A DNA stretch of 64,000 nt from Nitrososphaeraceae archaeon (GCA_021325295.1 JAJPHM010000017.1:1-64000), one strand, 5' to 3'; shown: positions 32,763 to 41,551, numbered from the stretch's first letter. A program made the numbers and translations. The notes: a model not told the origin generated them from the sequence alone.

Positions 32763-35561
32763 CTACTTTGGTTCTATCTTGATTGACAATATTCTGGCAT
32801 CATTTGGATTTACTGGCTGGTCCTGGAACTGACCTGTCATAGTCGGCAGCTTGGCTATCTTGTCAACAACATCCATTCCTTCAATCACCTTGCCAAAGGC
32901 TGTGTACTGCCTATCCAGGAAGGTCGAGTTTTGCAGCACTATAAAGAACTGCGAGCCGCCGCTATTTGGATCTGAAGATCTGGCCATCGACACTATTCCC
33001 CTAGTATGCGAGATGTCGTTGAATTCCGCAGGTATGGAATATCCTGGCCCTCCTGTGCCCCACGTGCTCCTGTCAGTGCCATTTACTCTTGTGTTGGGGT
33101 CTCCTCCCTGTATCACAAACCCTGGAACAATTCTGTGGAATAGCGTGCCATCATAGAATCCCTTTCTTGCCAGATTCTCAAAGTTTGCAACAGTCTTGGG
33201 AGCTGCCTTGGGGAAGAACTCGATCTTTATTACGCCCTGCGAAGTGGTTATTACAGCTGTTTCGTTTGAAGGTACCATATCTGCTGGTGTAACAGAAGTC
33301 GGGTTCTTTTCTGTTGCGGTAGAGTTGGCTGTCTTTGGCACTATTCCCTGCTGGGTTGCGTTATACGGGTCGTTTGTAGGCCTAGGCATGTAATCGTGGT
33401 TGACTTTGTATACCAGCACACCAAAGACCAGTCCTGGTTTGTCGCTGTTAAAGCTTGGTGAGGAATAGACCAGGTACAGTGGCTGTCCACTCGGGCCATT
33501 TGCTGGATACTTCACATCCTTTACATAAAGGCCAACACTTCCGGGCTGATAGGTAGGCGACGGGTTGGTAAGGCTGCCGCCGCTAAACGATGCGTAGCTT
33601 ACAGGTGCAAACGGAAATAGATGTCCCAGAAGCGTTGTGTTCCAGAACAGTGGAGTTGGGGTGAACCCATCCTGCTCCAGATACTTGTGCTCATCTAATC
33701 CTCCAATTCTCATAAACCACTGCTTTTTGCTTTCGTCTCCTCCCTGCCCCAGAATGTAAAACGATGTATTGTTCAGAGCAGAGAACCTCTGCGCGACAGT
33801 GTATACTATAATATAGTCGGCCTTGATGTCCCTTGCAATCTGCAGGCCGCTCTCCTTGTCATCAACGAGCATCTTTGCTATCGTTGCAATCTTGGTCGAA
33901 TTGAGGGTGGCATTGTCTACATAAGTTGTCCTGTTTGATAGGGTCGTTATCCAGTAGCCATAGTCCCACCATGCGGCTATCTTTGAGTCTGGCGGAGTGT
34001 TTGCTTTGATCCAGTTGAGCGCATCTGTCCAGTCACTCGTAGTGGTCCTGTATCCAGTGCCACCATTTGCAATAGAAGCAGGGACATCTGCCGAGCTTAC
34101 CCAGTTGGCATTGATTGGATAAAACATTGGAACAGATAGCAGCATAATTATCACGATGGCATAGGATATCCTGATATACTTGCCTGGCTGGTATGACCTT
34201 GGGCTTGCAAACTCTACCCTCTTGGTCGGGGCATTCTTTGAACTTGAGGAGACAGACATTGCCCTGTAGTCTAGGACGCTCCTTGTGACTTCATAGAGGC
34301 CTATGCCTCCCAGAACAATTATGCCAATAGATGCATATACCAGCAATCTGGCAAACGTTGCACTTACATAGACTGCGGTAAATCCAAGTATCAGGGCAAA
34401 GACTGACATATCGTTTCTGCGGCGGAACGCCATCCACACGCCCAAGCCGGCAAACATGAGCAGTATAGAGTAGTCGGTAAAGTAATCTGCTATTGTGGGC
34501 GTAAAGTGCTCGGCAACTGACTCTACAAGCGGATTCTGTGTACTGAGGAACGGGTTGACTGCGTTGAGATACCTAAAGCTAATGTTTGAATAGGCTCCAG
34601 CCGCTGTTACTCCCACAGCCAGCGCCACAAATGCAATCAAAAGGTAGAGCAGATTTCTTGTCTCGCGGTGCGGGCCACTAAACCTCTTGACAAAGTTTGC
34701 AATTACAAGGAATATAGTCCCGCCCAGCAGGGCAAAGCCCGGAAGGCTCTTGACAAAGAGAAGTCCCGGCCTTGGGAATATCAAGATGCTCAAAAGTGTG
34801 GCAACAGTAAAGGCGATGGCTACATACATCGGGATGTTTGTATCTTTTCTGAAGAACGGGAGTGCAATAAGGAAAAACGAGATGGGGATGCTAAAGTATT
34901 CGATACCTCCCCAGGCTCCATTTGCCACGGCAAGGAAGAAGCCTCCAGCAATAGCCTTTGGGATGGCATACTTGACTTCCTTGTGCTTGATTGCAGATAT
35001 GAACAAATAAACTGCGATGAGTCCGTAAAACAGCCCAAGTGGCTCTGACTTGAACCATCCAAGGTTGCCTCTTTCAATTATTGCAGGACTAAATGCAAAC
35101 AGCAGCGCTGAAAAGAGACCTGCGGTGGTCCCTGCAAGCACCCTTACCAGTGCAAATACTACGATTACAGTAAGCGAGCCCACCACTACAGGCAGGATTA
35201 TTGTAAAATCAAGAAGCGACATGCCCCCTCCAAATGCCTTGTACAGGAAGGCAGTAGTCATGTGCAGTGCTGACTGGGATGTTGCTGCAATATCTCGTCC
35301 CTCAGGATACCAAGTCATCGTATCGTGCCACTTTAGGTAGGCATCAAGTCCATGGTCCAGAAGATACTGCGTTGCCCTGTAGTCAAAGTAGGGGTCAAAC
35401 TCGTTGAGGTAAAAGCCGTATTTGGAAGGATACGACCTCATTATAAAAGCGGTGGTAAAAGCAATGGCTAGTATCCCTATAACAAGGAGATGTCTGGCTT
35501 CAAATTTAAACGAGCCAGCCGAAAATATGGTCCTGCTTCCTTCTAGCACAGTGGTTTTCAT
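32763..35561 (-). CDS. aglB: Oligosaccharyltransferase STT3/AglB fused to C-terminal cyclophilin
   Basis: 932 residues. Residues 1-480 form the multi-spanning STT3/AglB domain, which transfers the lipid-linked glycan to Asn in N-x-S/T sequons outside the membrane. Visible motifs are NEFDPYFDYRAT (catalytic Asp 56), SVAEH (348-352, the SVSEH-type motif) and WWDYGYW (531-537, acceptor binding). Residues about 766-932, at the extracytoplasmic C-terminus, form a complete cyclophilin prolyl cis-trans isomerase: FHRIVPGFVIQGGD (Arg and Phe of the active site, Gln), GSQFFIVL and FLDRQYTAFGKV; CypA Met61 is Val and His126 is Tyr. Both domains sit in one uninterrupted frame with an Asn/Pro/Thr-rich linker. 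ATG 35561; probably a single-gene unit. Confidence 0.93.
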   Translation of the reverse strand: MKTTVLEGSRTIFSAGSFKFEARHLLVIGILAIAFTTAFIMRSYPSKYGFYLNEFDPYFDYRATQYLLDHGLDAYLKWHDTMTWYPEGRDIAATSQSALHMTTAFLYKAFGGGMSLLDFTIILPVVVGSLTVIVVFALVRVLAGTTAGLFSALLFAFSPAIIERGNLGWFKSEPLGLFYGLIAVYLFISAIKHKEVKYAIPKAIAGGFFLAVANGAWGGIEYFSIPISFFLIALPFFRKDTNIPMYVAIAFTVATLLSILIFPRPGLLFVKSLPGFALLGGTIFLVIANFVKRFSGPHRETRNLLYLLIAFVALAVGVTAAGAYSNISFRYLNAVNPFLSTQNPLVESVAEHFTPTIADYFTDYSILLMFAGLGVWMAFRRRNDMSVFALILGFTAVYVSATFARLLVYASIGIIVLGGIGLYEVTRSVLDYRAMSVSSSSKNAPTKRVEFASPRSYQPGKYIRISYAIVIIMLLSVPMFYPINANWVSSADVPASIANGGTGYRTTTSDWTDALNWIKANTPPDSKIAAWWDYGYWITTLSNRTTYVDNATLNSTKIATIAKMLVDDKESGLQIARDIKADYIIVYTVAQRFSALNNTSFYILGQGGDESKKQWFMRIGGLDEHKYLEQDGFTPTPLFWNTTLLGHLFPFAPVSYASFSGGSLTNPSPTYQPGSVGLYVKDVKYPANGPSGQPLYLVYSSPSFNSDKPGLVFGVLVYKVNHDYMPRPTNDPYNATQQGIVPKTANSTATEKNPTSVTPADMVPSNETAVITTSQGVIKIEFFPKAAPKTVANFENLARKGFYDGTLFHRIVPGFVIQGGDPNTRVNGTDRSTWGTGGPGYSIPAEFNDISHTRGIVSMARSSDPNSGGSQFFIVLQNSTFLDRQYTAFGKVIEGMDVVDKIAKLPTMTGQFQDQPVNPNDARILSIKIEPK

Positions 35562-35743
35562 TAATTTGCCGCTTTTTTAAGGTACTGCCTGAAAAGTCGG
35601 CAGCATCCGGCATAAGTATGAATGGACCTAGACTGGGCATTTGGTTTACCATGAACGGGTTCTGGCCCGGTATGTCCTCTGCTCAATCCAGCAATCTAAC
35701 AATCTAACAATTCGGCAAGTCAGCCAGACAGGGGTGCGTCAAT

Positions 35744-36439
35744 TCATTCCCGAGCCAGAACCTTTACTTCGCATGCCCTGACCAGATCTTTGAATTTTTT
35801 TGCATCAGCCTCAGATCCCACAATTGCCCCAAAATGCATAGGTATTGCCAGTTTTTTGGGTTTTATCTTCTCATTTACAGCTGCAGCCGCCTCTTCTGCC
35901 GTCATGACATATGTCCCCGAAACAGGCACCAAGGCGATGTCAGGGTTGGTGGATTGCATTTCAGAAATGATGTCAGTATCTCCAGTGTGGTATAACCTGA
36001 GGCCATTTAGGGTAATAATAAATCCCACATTATTGTCAGACTTTGGATGAAATTTCTTGTTGGTATTATATGCAGGAACAGCCTGAATTGGAACATCCTG
36101 CACTGTCAGGCTTTGACCGGGAGAGATTATTTTTACTTCACCAACATGAAGGCCCTTTAATTTCTCATGGCAGTTTGGAGCAGCCACTATGCTTGTTTTA
36201 TCGCTGATAACATGCTTCAGGTCATCTTCGCTCAGGTGATCAAAATGATTATGTGATATAAGGACAATATCTGCATCTTTTTTGTTATGCTGCTCTTTTG
36301 AGAGCTGGTAGGGGTCGATATAGATTGTCTTTCTCTTTTGGCCGCCGCCTGCATTGCCGTCCTGAGCCACGATGCGGAACCCATCATGCCCCAGCCAGTG
36401 AATTTCGATTCCTCCGTAATCTAGCATACTATTTCCCAT
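35744..36439 (-). CDS. Metal-dependent hydrolase, MBL fold (UPF0173/UlaG-like)
   Basis: 231 residues. The metal ligands of the beta-lactamase fold are visible: SHNHFDHLS is the H-x-H-x-D-H motif, LYHTGDTDII carries the bridging Asp, and AIPMHFGAIVG ends with the last His. Length and layout match the short UPF0173/UlaG group, which hydrolyses small phosphate or ester substrates; the substrate here is unknown. The GIEIHWLGHDGFRI N-terminus is also typical. Confidence 0.87.
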   Translation of the reverse strand: MGNSMLDYGGIEIHWLGHDGFRIVAQDGNAGGGQKRKTIYIDPYQLSKEQHNKKDADIVLISHNHFDHLSEDDLKHVISDKTSIVAAPNCHEKLKGLHVGEVKIISPGQSLTVQDVPIQAVPAYNTNKKFHPKSDNNVGFIITLNGLRLYHTGDTDIISEMQSTNPDIALVPVSGTYVMTAEEAAAAVNEKIKPKKLAIPMHFGAIVGSEADAKKFKDLVRACEVKVLARE

Positions 36440-36638
36440 ATGGTCGTTGAAAATTTAAAGGTGTTCATTTAAGGTGGGATTTGGCGCATGGATGCGTGTA
36501 TGCATTATGCATGTATGTCTATTCAAAAGATATACAAACAATATCATCATGTCATATCATCTGTTCTTTACGTCTGCTTCTTTCTTTTTTTCTTCCTTTC
36601 TTCCTTTCCTCTTTTTTGCTTTCTTTTGTATCTGGCTC

Positions 36639-36914
36639 TTATAGCCCAACGCTTTCAATCAGATTTATTAATTCGCTGTATTGCTCGACAAATTTCCTGC
36701 CCTTTGGCGTAATAGATACTACACCATCAGAGCCGCGGCGGATCATGCCTTTTTCTTCCATTTCGCCAAAGTGCCCCATCATCTTGTCATAGGACAGTCT
36801 TGAATAATGCTGGATTCTGGTAGGTCTGGCAGCGCCACACCTGATCGCATCTTCCTCTATTGCACAGAGTATGTCATGGTAGAGCTGGAGTTTATGCCTT
36901 TTCTCTTGTTTCAA
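36639..36914 (-). CDS. Winged-helix DNA-binding protein (ArnR1-like HTH)
   Basis: About 91 residues. The pattern KLQLYHDILCAIEED, TRIQHYSRLSYDKMMGHF, LxxKGMIRR and VSITPKGRKFVEQY matches the archaeal ArnR1-like winged-helix family (HTH_45): an initial helix, a recognition helix and a Thr-x-Lys-Gly wing. I chose TTG 36914, which has GGAGGAGA directly before it; an upstream ATG at 36944 adds 10 residues with a larger overlap. It overlaps the end of the membrane-protein gene by 23 bp, which suggests a joint unit. A pyrimidine-rich + strand tract is beyond the stop. Confidence 0.72.
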   Translation of the reverse strand: MKQEKRHKLQLYHDILCAIEEDAIRCGAARPTRIQHYSRLSYDKMMGHFGEMEEKGMIRRGSDGVVSITPKGRKFVEQYSELINLIESVGL

Positions 36915-37746
36915 TCTCCTCCACCCTCCTGCTGGCAGTGACAACTTGGCGCATCACGTAGACAAATATCACAAGCGCTGCAAGCCTGGCAATCAAAGAC
37001 CCCATGAATGATACGGTGCTATTGTCAAAATAGGCTATCACGAGTGAATACTGTTCAAGCCAGAACAGCGCAAAGGCAGCCGGTATGTATAGCAGCCTTA
37101 TGTTACCTGCCCTGACAAGCGAGACTGTGGCAGTCTTGAGTATGTAGCCAAGTGCAACCATGTTAAATATCCTCATGTAAAAGCTGAGGTCTGCAAGCCT
37201 TGGATAGTCAAAGTAGGGAGTCGATGCCAAGGTGAATGTGGATAATATAAACGGAAACGGCACCATTATCAGAGGAATGAGACTTATCAGGACATACCTT
37301 CTCCTTGCCTGCCTATCCGCTTTCCTGCGAGCATGGCTGTAGTGAGAGCGGAACGAGTCTACCATATCTCTGTCCAGCCTGCTGCTAATTTCCCTTTCTG
37401 CGTCTGGGTGTCCTGCATTTTTGAGCTGATAAGATGCTGCAATTAAGGCAAAGCCTTCAGATTGCATGATGAGCTGAACCCAAAAGAATGCCGGATTCAG
37501 TACAGGGTCCTGGGAATATACAAGGTTCAGGTGCTGGAAGATAAACGATATTGCAATAAAGATGAATCCAACAGGTAGCCCAAGGAGGTAGCCAAATCCG
37601 GTGAACCTGTATGACTTTAGGAAGTACCAAGCGATTACAAAAGACAGAGATGTGGATACTATGGTGGCAATGAGGCTGAGCGGCGAAGCAATGGCTGGAT
37701 TTACCAGCGCAAATGAATTCAGGATATTTGGATCTATGCCTGACAT
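36892..37746 (-). CDS. Multi-spanning membrane protein, about seven helices
   Basis: 284 residues with about seven hydrophobic segments and a central basic loop (RRKADRQARRRY). The motif order (an N-terminal helix pair, the loop with YSHARRKADRQARRR, then an array of four or five helices) is that of many thaumarchaeal membrane proteins without a name. It overlaps the winged-helix gene, so a regulator-plus-sensor pair is a fair inference, but no signal is known. Confidence 0.72.
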   Translation of the reverse strand: MSGIDPNILNSFALVNPAIASPLSLIATIVSTSLSFVIAWYFLKSYRFTGFGYLLGLPVGFIFIAISFIFQHLNLVYSQDPVLNPAFFWVQLIMQSEGFALIAASYQLKNAGHPDAEREISSRLDRDMVDSFRSHYSHARRKADRQARRRYVLISLIPLIMVPFPFILSTFTLASTPYFDYPRLADLSFYMRIFNMVALGYILKTATVSLVRAGNIRLLYIPAAFALFWLEQYSLVIAYFDNSTVSFMGSLIARLAALVIFVYVMRQVVTASRRVEEIETREKA

Positions 37747-38017
37747 AGTTGCTCGTACCCTGCCTGTCTGCCTTCGCGACTGTATAATTATCGTGTCAGA
37801 CTGAATTAAGGCTTGCTCCCTTCAGGAGAGTGTAATGTAGGATGGGACGGAACGGGACAGGCCAGAGTACCAGAAGAGCAAGAGTGACAATCAATGAAGT
37901 TAATACACGATAATAGCAGACCAGCCTTCGAGATGGGCAAAAACATTCCATTCATTACCTGATCGATGGAGAACAGGATTCTGCCCTTTGTTAATATCTA
38001 TCCATCTATCTATGTAT

Positions 38018-38179
38018 TCACTGACTACGAGCCAGAACCATTCTGTCGTCCTCGTCGTCCTGTGCCGCAGACATTATCATGTCCCAGCAGCCGCTGCAAA
38101 AATCCCTGTCGTCTACGACTCTCTGCTCAAATTTTATTGAATTCAAATTATAATCCAGGCCGCAATAAACGCATTTCAT
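38018..38179 (-). CDS. Tiny zinc-ribbon protein, 53 residues
   Basis: Start ATG at 38179, stop TGA at 38018-38020. The protein begins MKCVYCGLDYNLNS with one CxxC and contains DFCSGCWDMIMS with a second CxxC, so four Cys could hold a zinc. The C-terminus is acidic (AQDDEDDRM). I found this by reading the minus strand by hand; it is short but the two knuckles at the right spacing (about 22 residues) support it. It lies 30 bp after the stop of the C2H2-finger gene on the same strand. Confidence 0.65.
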   Translation of the reverse strand: MKCVYCGLDYNLNSIKFEQRVVDDRDFCSGCWDMIMSAAQDDEDDRMVLARSQ

Positions 38180-38209
38180 TTGTGCCCAGCCTTCTGAACG
38201 GTTTTGCTT

Positions 38210-38428
38210 TTAATACGAGTGATCCTCAACTTTGTGAGTCCTCAGTTCCCTAAAGCTGGCAAATGCGATGCCGCATTTTTCACATTTCCACTGATTTGCT
38301 TTTGCCTTCTGGTAATCTCTGTACATGCTGTCTCCGACGTGGTAATTACCGGATCTATAATCATATACAACGGGATTGTAATTGACTTTGTATTTTATAC
38401 TGCTCAAGTTATTTCTTGGAATCTTCAA
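38210..38428 (-). CDS. C2H2 zinc-finger protein, 72 residues
   Basis: The C-terminus has one classical C2H2 finger: WKCEKCGIAFASFRELRTHK followed by VEDH, that is C-x2-C-x12-H-x4-H with Phe and Leu at the core positions. The N-terminal 45 residues are polar, with many Tyr. Single-finger proteins of this kind occur in archaea and may bind DNA or a protein partner. It is followed by the tiny zinc-ribbon gene. Confidence 0.7.
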   Translation of the reverse strand: MKIPRNNLSSIKYKVNYNPVVYDYRSGNYHVGDSMYRDYQKAKANQWKCEKCGIAFASFRELRTHKVEDHSY

Positions 38429-38513
38429 TCAAGTTAGCTTAAAAGTTGATTGGTAGCTCTCTACAGAACAAAGTTCTACGGTTTATAGTGTTTTAGCTGA
38501 ATTTTCGCTTCCG

Positions 38514-38972
38514 TCATCTTGTGGGCGAAGGCTGCATTACCACGAGTTTGTTTTTGCTCAGCGTCAGGACAAGCGTACCGCCTGCCAGCAGCCTGTTACG
38601 GAGCCGGCTGTCGATGGTCGCAACAGGACACCTGTTGGTGACTGCATAATTGGCAATATAATCATCGACCTGCACTGGCTTGGGCACGGATTTCTCCATG
38701 CTTTCCTTTTCCTTTTCTCCATCAGCTGGAATCAAATTTATCACTTTGAACCTAGAGAGCGATAGATCAATCGCAGTTCTTGCTGCAATTGAGCGCTTGG
38801 GGCCAGCTCTTTTTTCCAGCCTCCTGAGCTCATCTATTACGATATCAGGGACAAGAAAATTCAGCCTGCCAAGGTGGGCTTCAATTCTTTCCAGCTGTTT
38901 TATTGGTGTCGAGACCAGAACCATCAAAAAGCTGGTATCGCAGATAATATCTACCATTTCTACATTCGCCAT
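38514..38972 (-). CDS. PIN-domain protein (Fcf1/UTP23-like)
   Basis: 152 residues with the metal-binding Asp/Glu residues of a PIN nuclease: ICDTSFLMVL (first Asp), PDIVIDELRRLEKR (Glu), VQVDDYIANYAV (Asp) and VATIDSRLRNRLL (Asp). It resembles the archaeal Fcf1/UTP23-type PIN proteins more than VapC toxins; no antitoxin gene is beside it. In archaea this gene is commonly next to aIF2-gamma, as here (153 bp away), which suggests a rRNA-processing or translation-linked role. Confidence 0.8.
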   Translation of the reverse strand: MANVEMVDIICDTSFLMVLVSTPIKQLERIEAHLGRLNFLVPDIVIDELRRLEKRAGPKRSIAARTAIDLSLSRFKVINLIPADGEKEKESMEKSVPKPVQVDDYIANYAVTNRCPVATIDSRLRNRLLAGGTLVLTLSKNKLVVMQPSPTR

Positions 38973-39125
38973 ATATTGACAGTTTGCCTAATGGAAATTG
39001 CTGCGCCCCCGCAAGGCAACGCTGCTCTCCTATGGTTCTTCAGGCCAAAAATGTTGCGGGTCTGCAATGCGGCATGCAAAGTGAGTTTCAATGTACGTAT
39101 TCCGAAAAACACGATATCCTACAGG

Positions 39126-40388
39126 TCAAATCGCTATGCCAGCACCTATCAGCCGCCACCTGTCTGCAATTCTTCTGCTTATGGCAACCCTACTTTTTGG
39201 TGTAAGGCAGACTGGTTTTTTCAGCTTTATCTCCGCCTTGTTCTCTCTGATATTTGTCACTGTGCCTACTGTTGCTGCAGTGCCGACGTTTAACCTTAGA
39301 GGCTCCTTCACCTTGACAGGCTCTACCTTTATCATCTCCTGTGTCCCAACGGCAGTATCAAAAAGGTGCATCTCGACTGTAATATCGTCAACGTCAGGTG
39401 GAAGGCTGTCTGGCCTGCCTGCGACCGACCCTATCAGTGAATCACTCTTTGTAAATGTGGGATCAAGCTGGGTGCCTATTGCTACAAGGCCTCCCGGGCG
39501 TACAGATTCTACAAGGCCTGCACCTGTAGCCAGAGTAGATACGACAGACCGGACTGGCTCATATTTACCCTTCTTTTCGTCAACAAGTCCGGGACGGATT
39601 TCTACTTCATCGCCTACCTTGAGCTCCCCCTGTACCAGTGCACCTCCAATGATTCCGCCCTTTACCTGCTTGATTGGAGCGCCTGGTTTGTTGATATCAA
39701 ACGACCTCAGGATATGCATTATTGGTGGAGCATTCTTTGTCCTTGCCGGTGTCTTGATCGTATTTTCTATGGCCTCTATCAGGGCATCAATATTGAACCG
39801 GTGCTGGGCCGAGACAGGAATTACAGGTGCCTTGTCTGCGACGCTGTCCTTGACAAATTCCTTTATCTGCCTGTAATTGTCCAGAGCTTCGTCATACTCA
39901 GTCAGGTCAACTTTATTCTGCACAAGCACTATCTGTTGTATCCCAAGCACCTGGAGCGCAAGCAGGTGCTCCCTTGTCTGTGGCTGGGGAACTTTTTCAT
40001 TTGCTGCAATTACAAGTATGGCGCCATCCATCAGCGCTGCTCCGGACAGCATATTTGCCATAAGGCTTTCATGCCCAGGCGAATCGACAAAACTCACCAC
40101 TCGCAAAAGCTCGCTTGGGCCTCCGCAGTTGGTGCAGGTAGGCTGGGTAGAATAGCATGCAGGTGCAGGGCAGCGCGGACATTTGTAAAAGGCCGCATCA
40201 GCATAACCTACTTTTATTGTAATGCCCCTTCGCAGCTCCTCGCTGTGGGCGCTTGTCCAAATTCCGGTAATGGCCTCTACCAACGTTGTCTTGCCATGGT
40301 CGACATGGCCTGACGTGCCTATATTGATGCTGGGCTGGTAGCCGTATTCTTTAATGTACCATTCCGGCAGTGTCTCTTTCCAATGCAA
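39126..40388 (-). CDS. eif2g: Translation initiation factor aIF2 subunit gamma
   Basis: 420 residues. It is the GTPase core of aIF2, which brings initiator tRNA to the small subunit. G1 is GTSGHVDHGKTT, the switch I region holds LRRGITIKVGY, the zinc knuckle is CPRCPAPACYSTQPTCTNCG, G3 is DSPGHE and G4 is NKVD. The beta-barrel domains follow (KGGIIGGALVQGELKVGDEV, AVGTQEMIKVEPVK). The length is normal. It stands between the PIN gene and S6e, the usual archaeal neighbourhood. Confidence 0.96.
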   Translation of the reverse strand: MHWKETLPEWYIKEYGYQPSINIGTSGHVDHGKTTLVEAITGIWTSAHSEELRRGITIKVGYADAAFYKCPRCPAPACYSTQPTCTNCGGPSELLRVVSFVDSPGHESLMANMLSGAALMDGAILVIAANEKVPQPQTREHLLALQVLGIQQIVLVQNKVDLTEYDEALDNYRQIKEFVKDSVADKAPVIPVSAQHRFNIDALIEAIENTIKTPARTKNAPPIMHILRSFDINKPGAPIKQVKGGIIGGALVQGELKVGDEVEIRPGLVDEKKGKYEPVRSVVSTLATGAGLVESVRPGGLVAIGTQLDPTFTKSDSLIGSVAGRPDSLPPDVDDITVEMHLFDTAVGTQEMIKVEPVKVKEPLRLNVGTAATVGTVTNIRENKAEIKLKKPVCLTPKSRVAISRRIADRWRLIGAGIAI

Positions 40389-40511
40389 CGCCTACTGTGG
40401 ACTTTACGGGGGATATTAACCTAAGCAAGAAAGAGAGAACATAAGTTGTTTGTTGAAACAATCCAGAATCGACGGGATCTGTGCTGGTTGAGGTCTGCTT
40501 TTGCCTCATTA

Positions 40512-40928
40512 CTATTTTTTCTTTTGTTCCGGAGCTGCCTCGGGCTGCATTTCCTTTTCTTTTTCAGCTTCTTTTTCTGGCAGCTTTCCCTCAACAAGCA
40601 TACAGTTTAGCTGATAGATCTCTTCGGTGACCATGTTGCCTCTGATGAGTTTTCTTACCCTGCTTCCCTCTTCTGCGGTCTTGAGGCCAACGCCCCTTGA
40701 TAGAAGCACATATTTTTTGACGCCTCCATGAACATCTGAGCGCATTGGAGTGCCTGACTTGTCGCTTCCGCCAGTGATTCTTATCTTGCCTCCGGCTATG
40801 CCTACTATCGAGGCATCTACCACATCTCCTATTTTGGCGCCAAGCATCGGCTGGGCTGACCTGTCTTTCAGCTCCTGTGTAATACTCTTACCTTTGTTAT
40901 CAGAAATTACAAGTTTAAACTGAGCCAA
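40512..40928 (-). CDS. rps6e: Small-subunit ribosomal protein S6e
   Basis: 138 residues. The conserved N-terminus MAQFKLVISDNKGKSITQEL and the block KIRITGGSDKSGTPMRSDVH identify eS6; the archaeal form is short, with an acidic-basic tail (PEKEAEKEKEMQPEAAP). The start is TTG at 40928, without an ATG option. A TATA-like sequence lies at 40952-40961. It is upstream of the aIF2-gamma gene and likely transcribed with it. Confidence 0.95.
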   Translation of the reverse strand: MAQFKLVISDNKGKSITQELKDRSAQPMLGAKIGDVVDASIVGIAGGKIRITGGSDKSGTPMRSDVHGGVKKYVLLSRGVGLKTAEEGSRVRKLIRGNMVTEEIYQLNCMLVEGKLPEKEAEKEKEMQPEAAPEQKKK

Positions 40929-40951
40929 TGCAAGACAAAGCGCGGCACGGC

Positions 40952-40961
40952 TTTAATTAAT
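40952..40961 (-). promoter_or_regulatory. TATA box for S6e
   Basis: Minus-strand reading ATTAATTAAA, with its centre about 28 bp upstream of the TTG start. This gives a leaderless or nearly leaderless transcript. Confidence 0.5.
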
Positions 40962-41276
40962 CTATCCCTATCCCTCATCCGGAGTTTTTTGCTCCAATAG
41001 ATGTAATTACACAAGCGTTTGTCAGGCAGTGGCAGCTGCATCTTGTTTTCAAACCCTGACCTGCTTTCTTGTTGTCTGTCCCGTTCGCTTATCTTTCTTT
41101 TTATCATTGCACAGAATACTCAGCTATACTATACTTTGCTGCAGTCTATTCCATCTTTCCTTTTCAATATGGCGGTATCTGCGTTTATTTTAGACAGGAT
41201 TCCCTGCATGACATTGCTCTCCAGTCAAAACAGGTCATGCCTGAATTCTTTAAAAGAAGGTCCTGTCTAATCTCAG
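40962..41276. other. Intergenic region without a convincing gene
   Basis: Divergent spacer between S6e and the small zinc-ribbon gene. Open stretches on the plus strand (about 41019-41299) are pyrimidine- and Cys/Phe-rich with no motif; I take them as noise. Confidence 0.4.
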
Positions 41277-41465
41277 ATGATAATATTGCCCTACGATGAT
41301 ATTGCCGACCCTATGAATGGAACCAAAGAAGGGAATAGTAACGCCGATAGCGAGATCGAGTGTCCCCGCTGCGGATTTATGATGGCTCATATCCAAACTT
41401 GCCATCTTCGGTGCAACAATTGCGGCGCAGAAATGACATGTTCTGACAAAGGTAGCGTATGGTAG
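41277..41465 (+). CDS. Small zinc-ribbon protein, 62 residues
   Basis: The C-terminal half reads ECPRCGFMMAHIQTCHLRC followed by NNCGAEMTC: four or five Cys and a His in two CxxC-type knuckles. ATG 41277 opens the frame; ATG 41313 (MNGTKEGNSN) would still include the finger. The acidic linker DADSEIE precedes the finger. Role unknown. Confidence 0.65.
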   Translation: MIILPYDDIADPMNGTKEGNSNADSEIECPRCGFMMAHIQTCHLRCNNCGAEMTCSDKGSVW

Positions 41466-41551
41466 CCTGCAGATGCAATTAATTGGCAAACGAACCTTTG
41501 CAGAACGTAGGACATTGCACCTTGCATATCTTATATGCTGCTGATTGCCAG

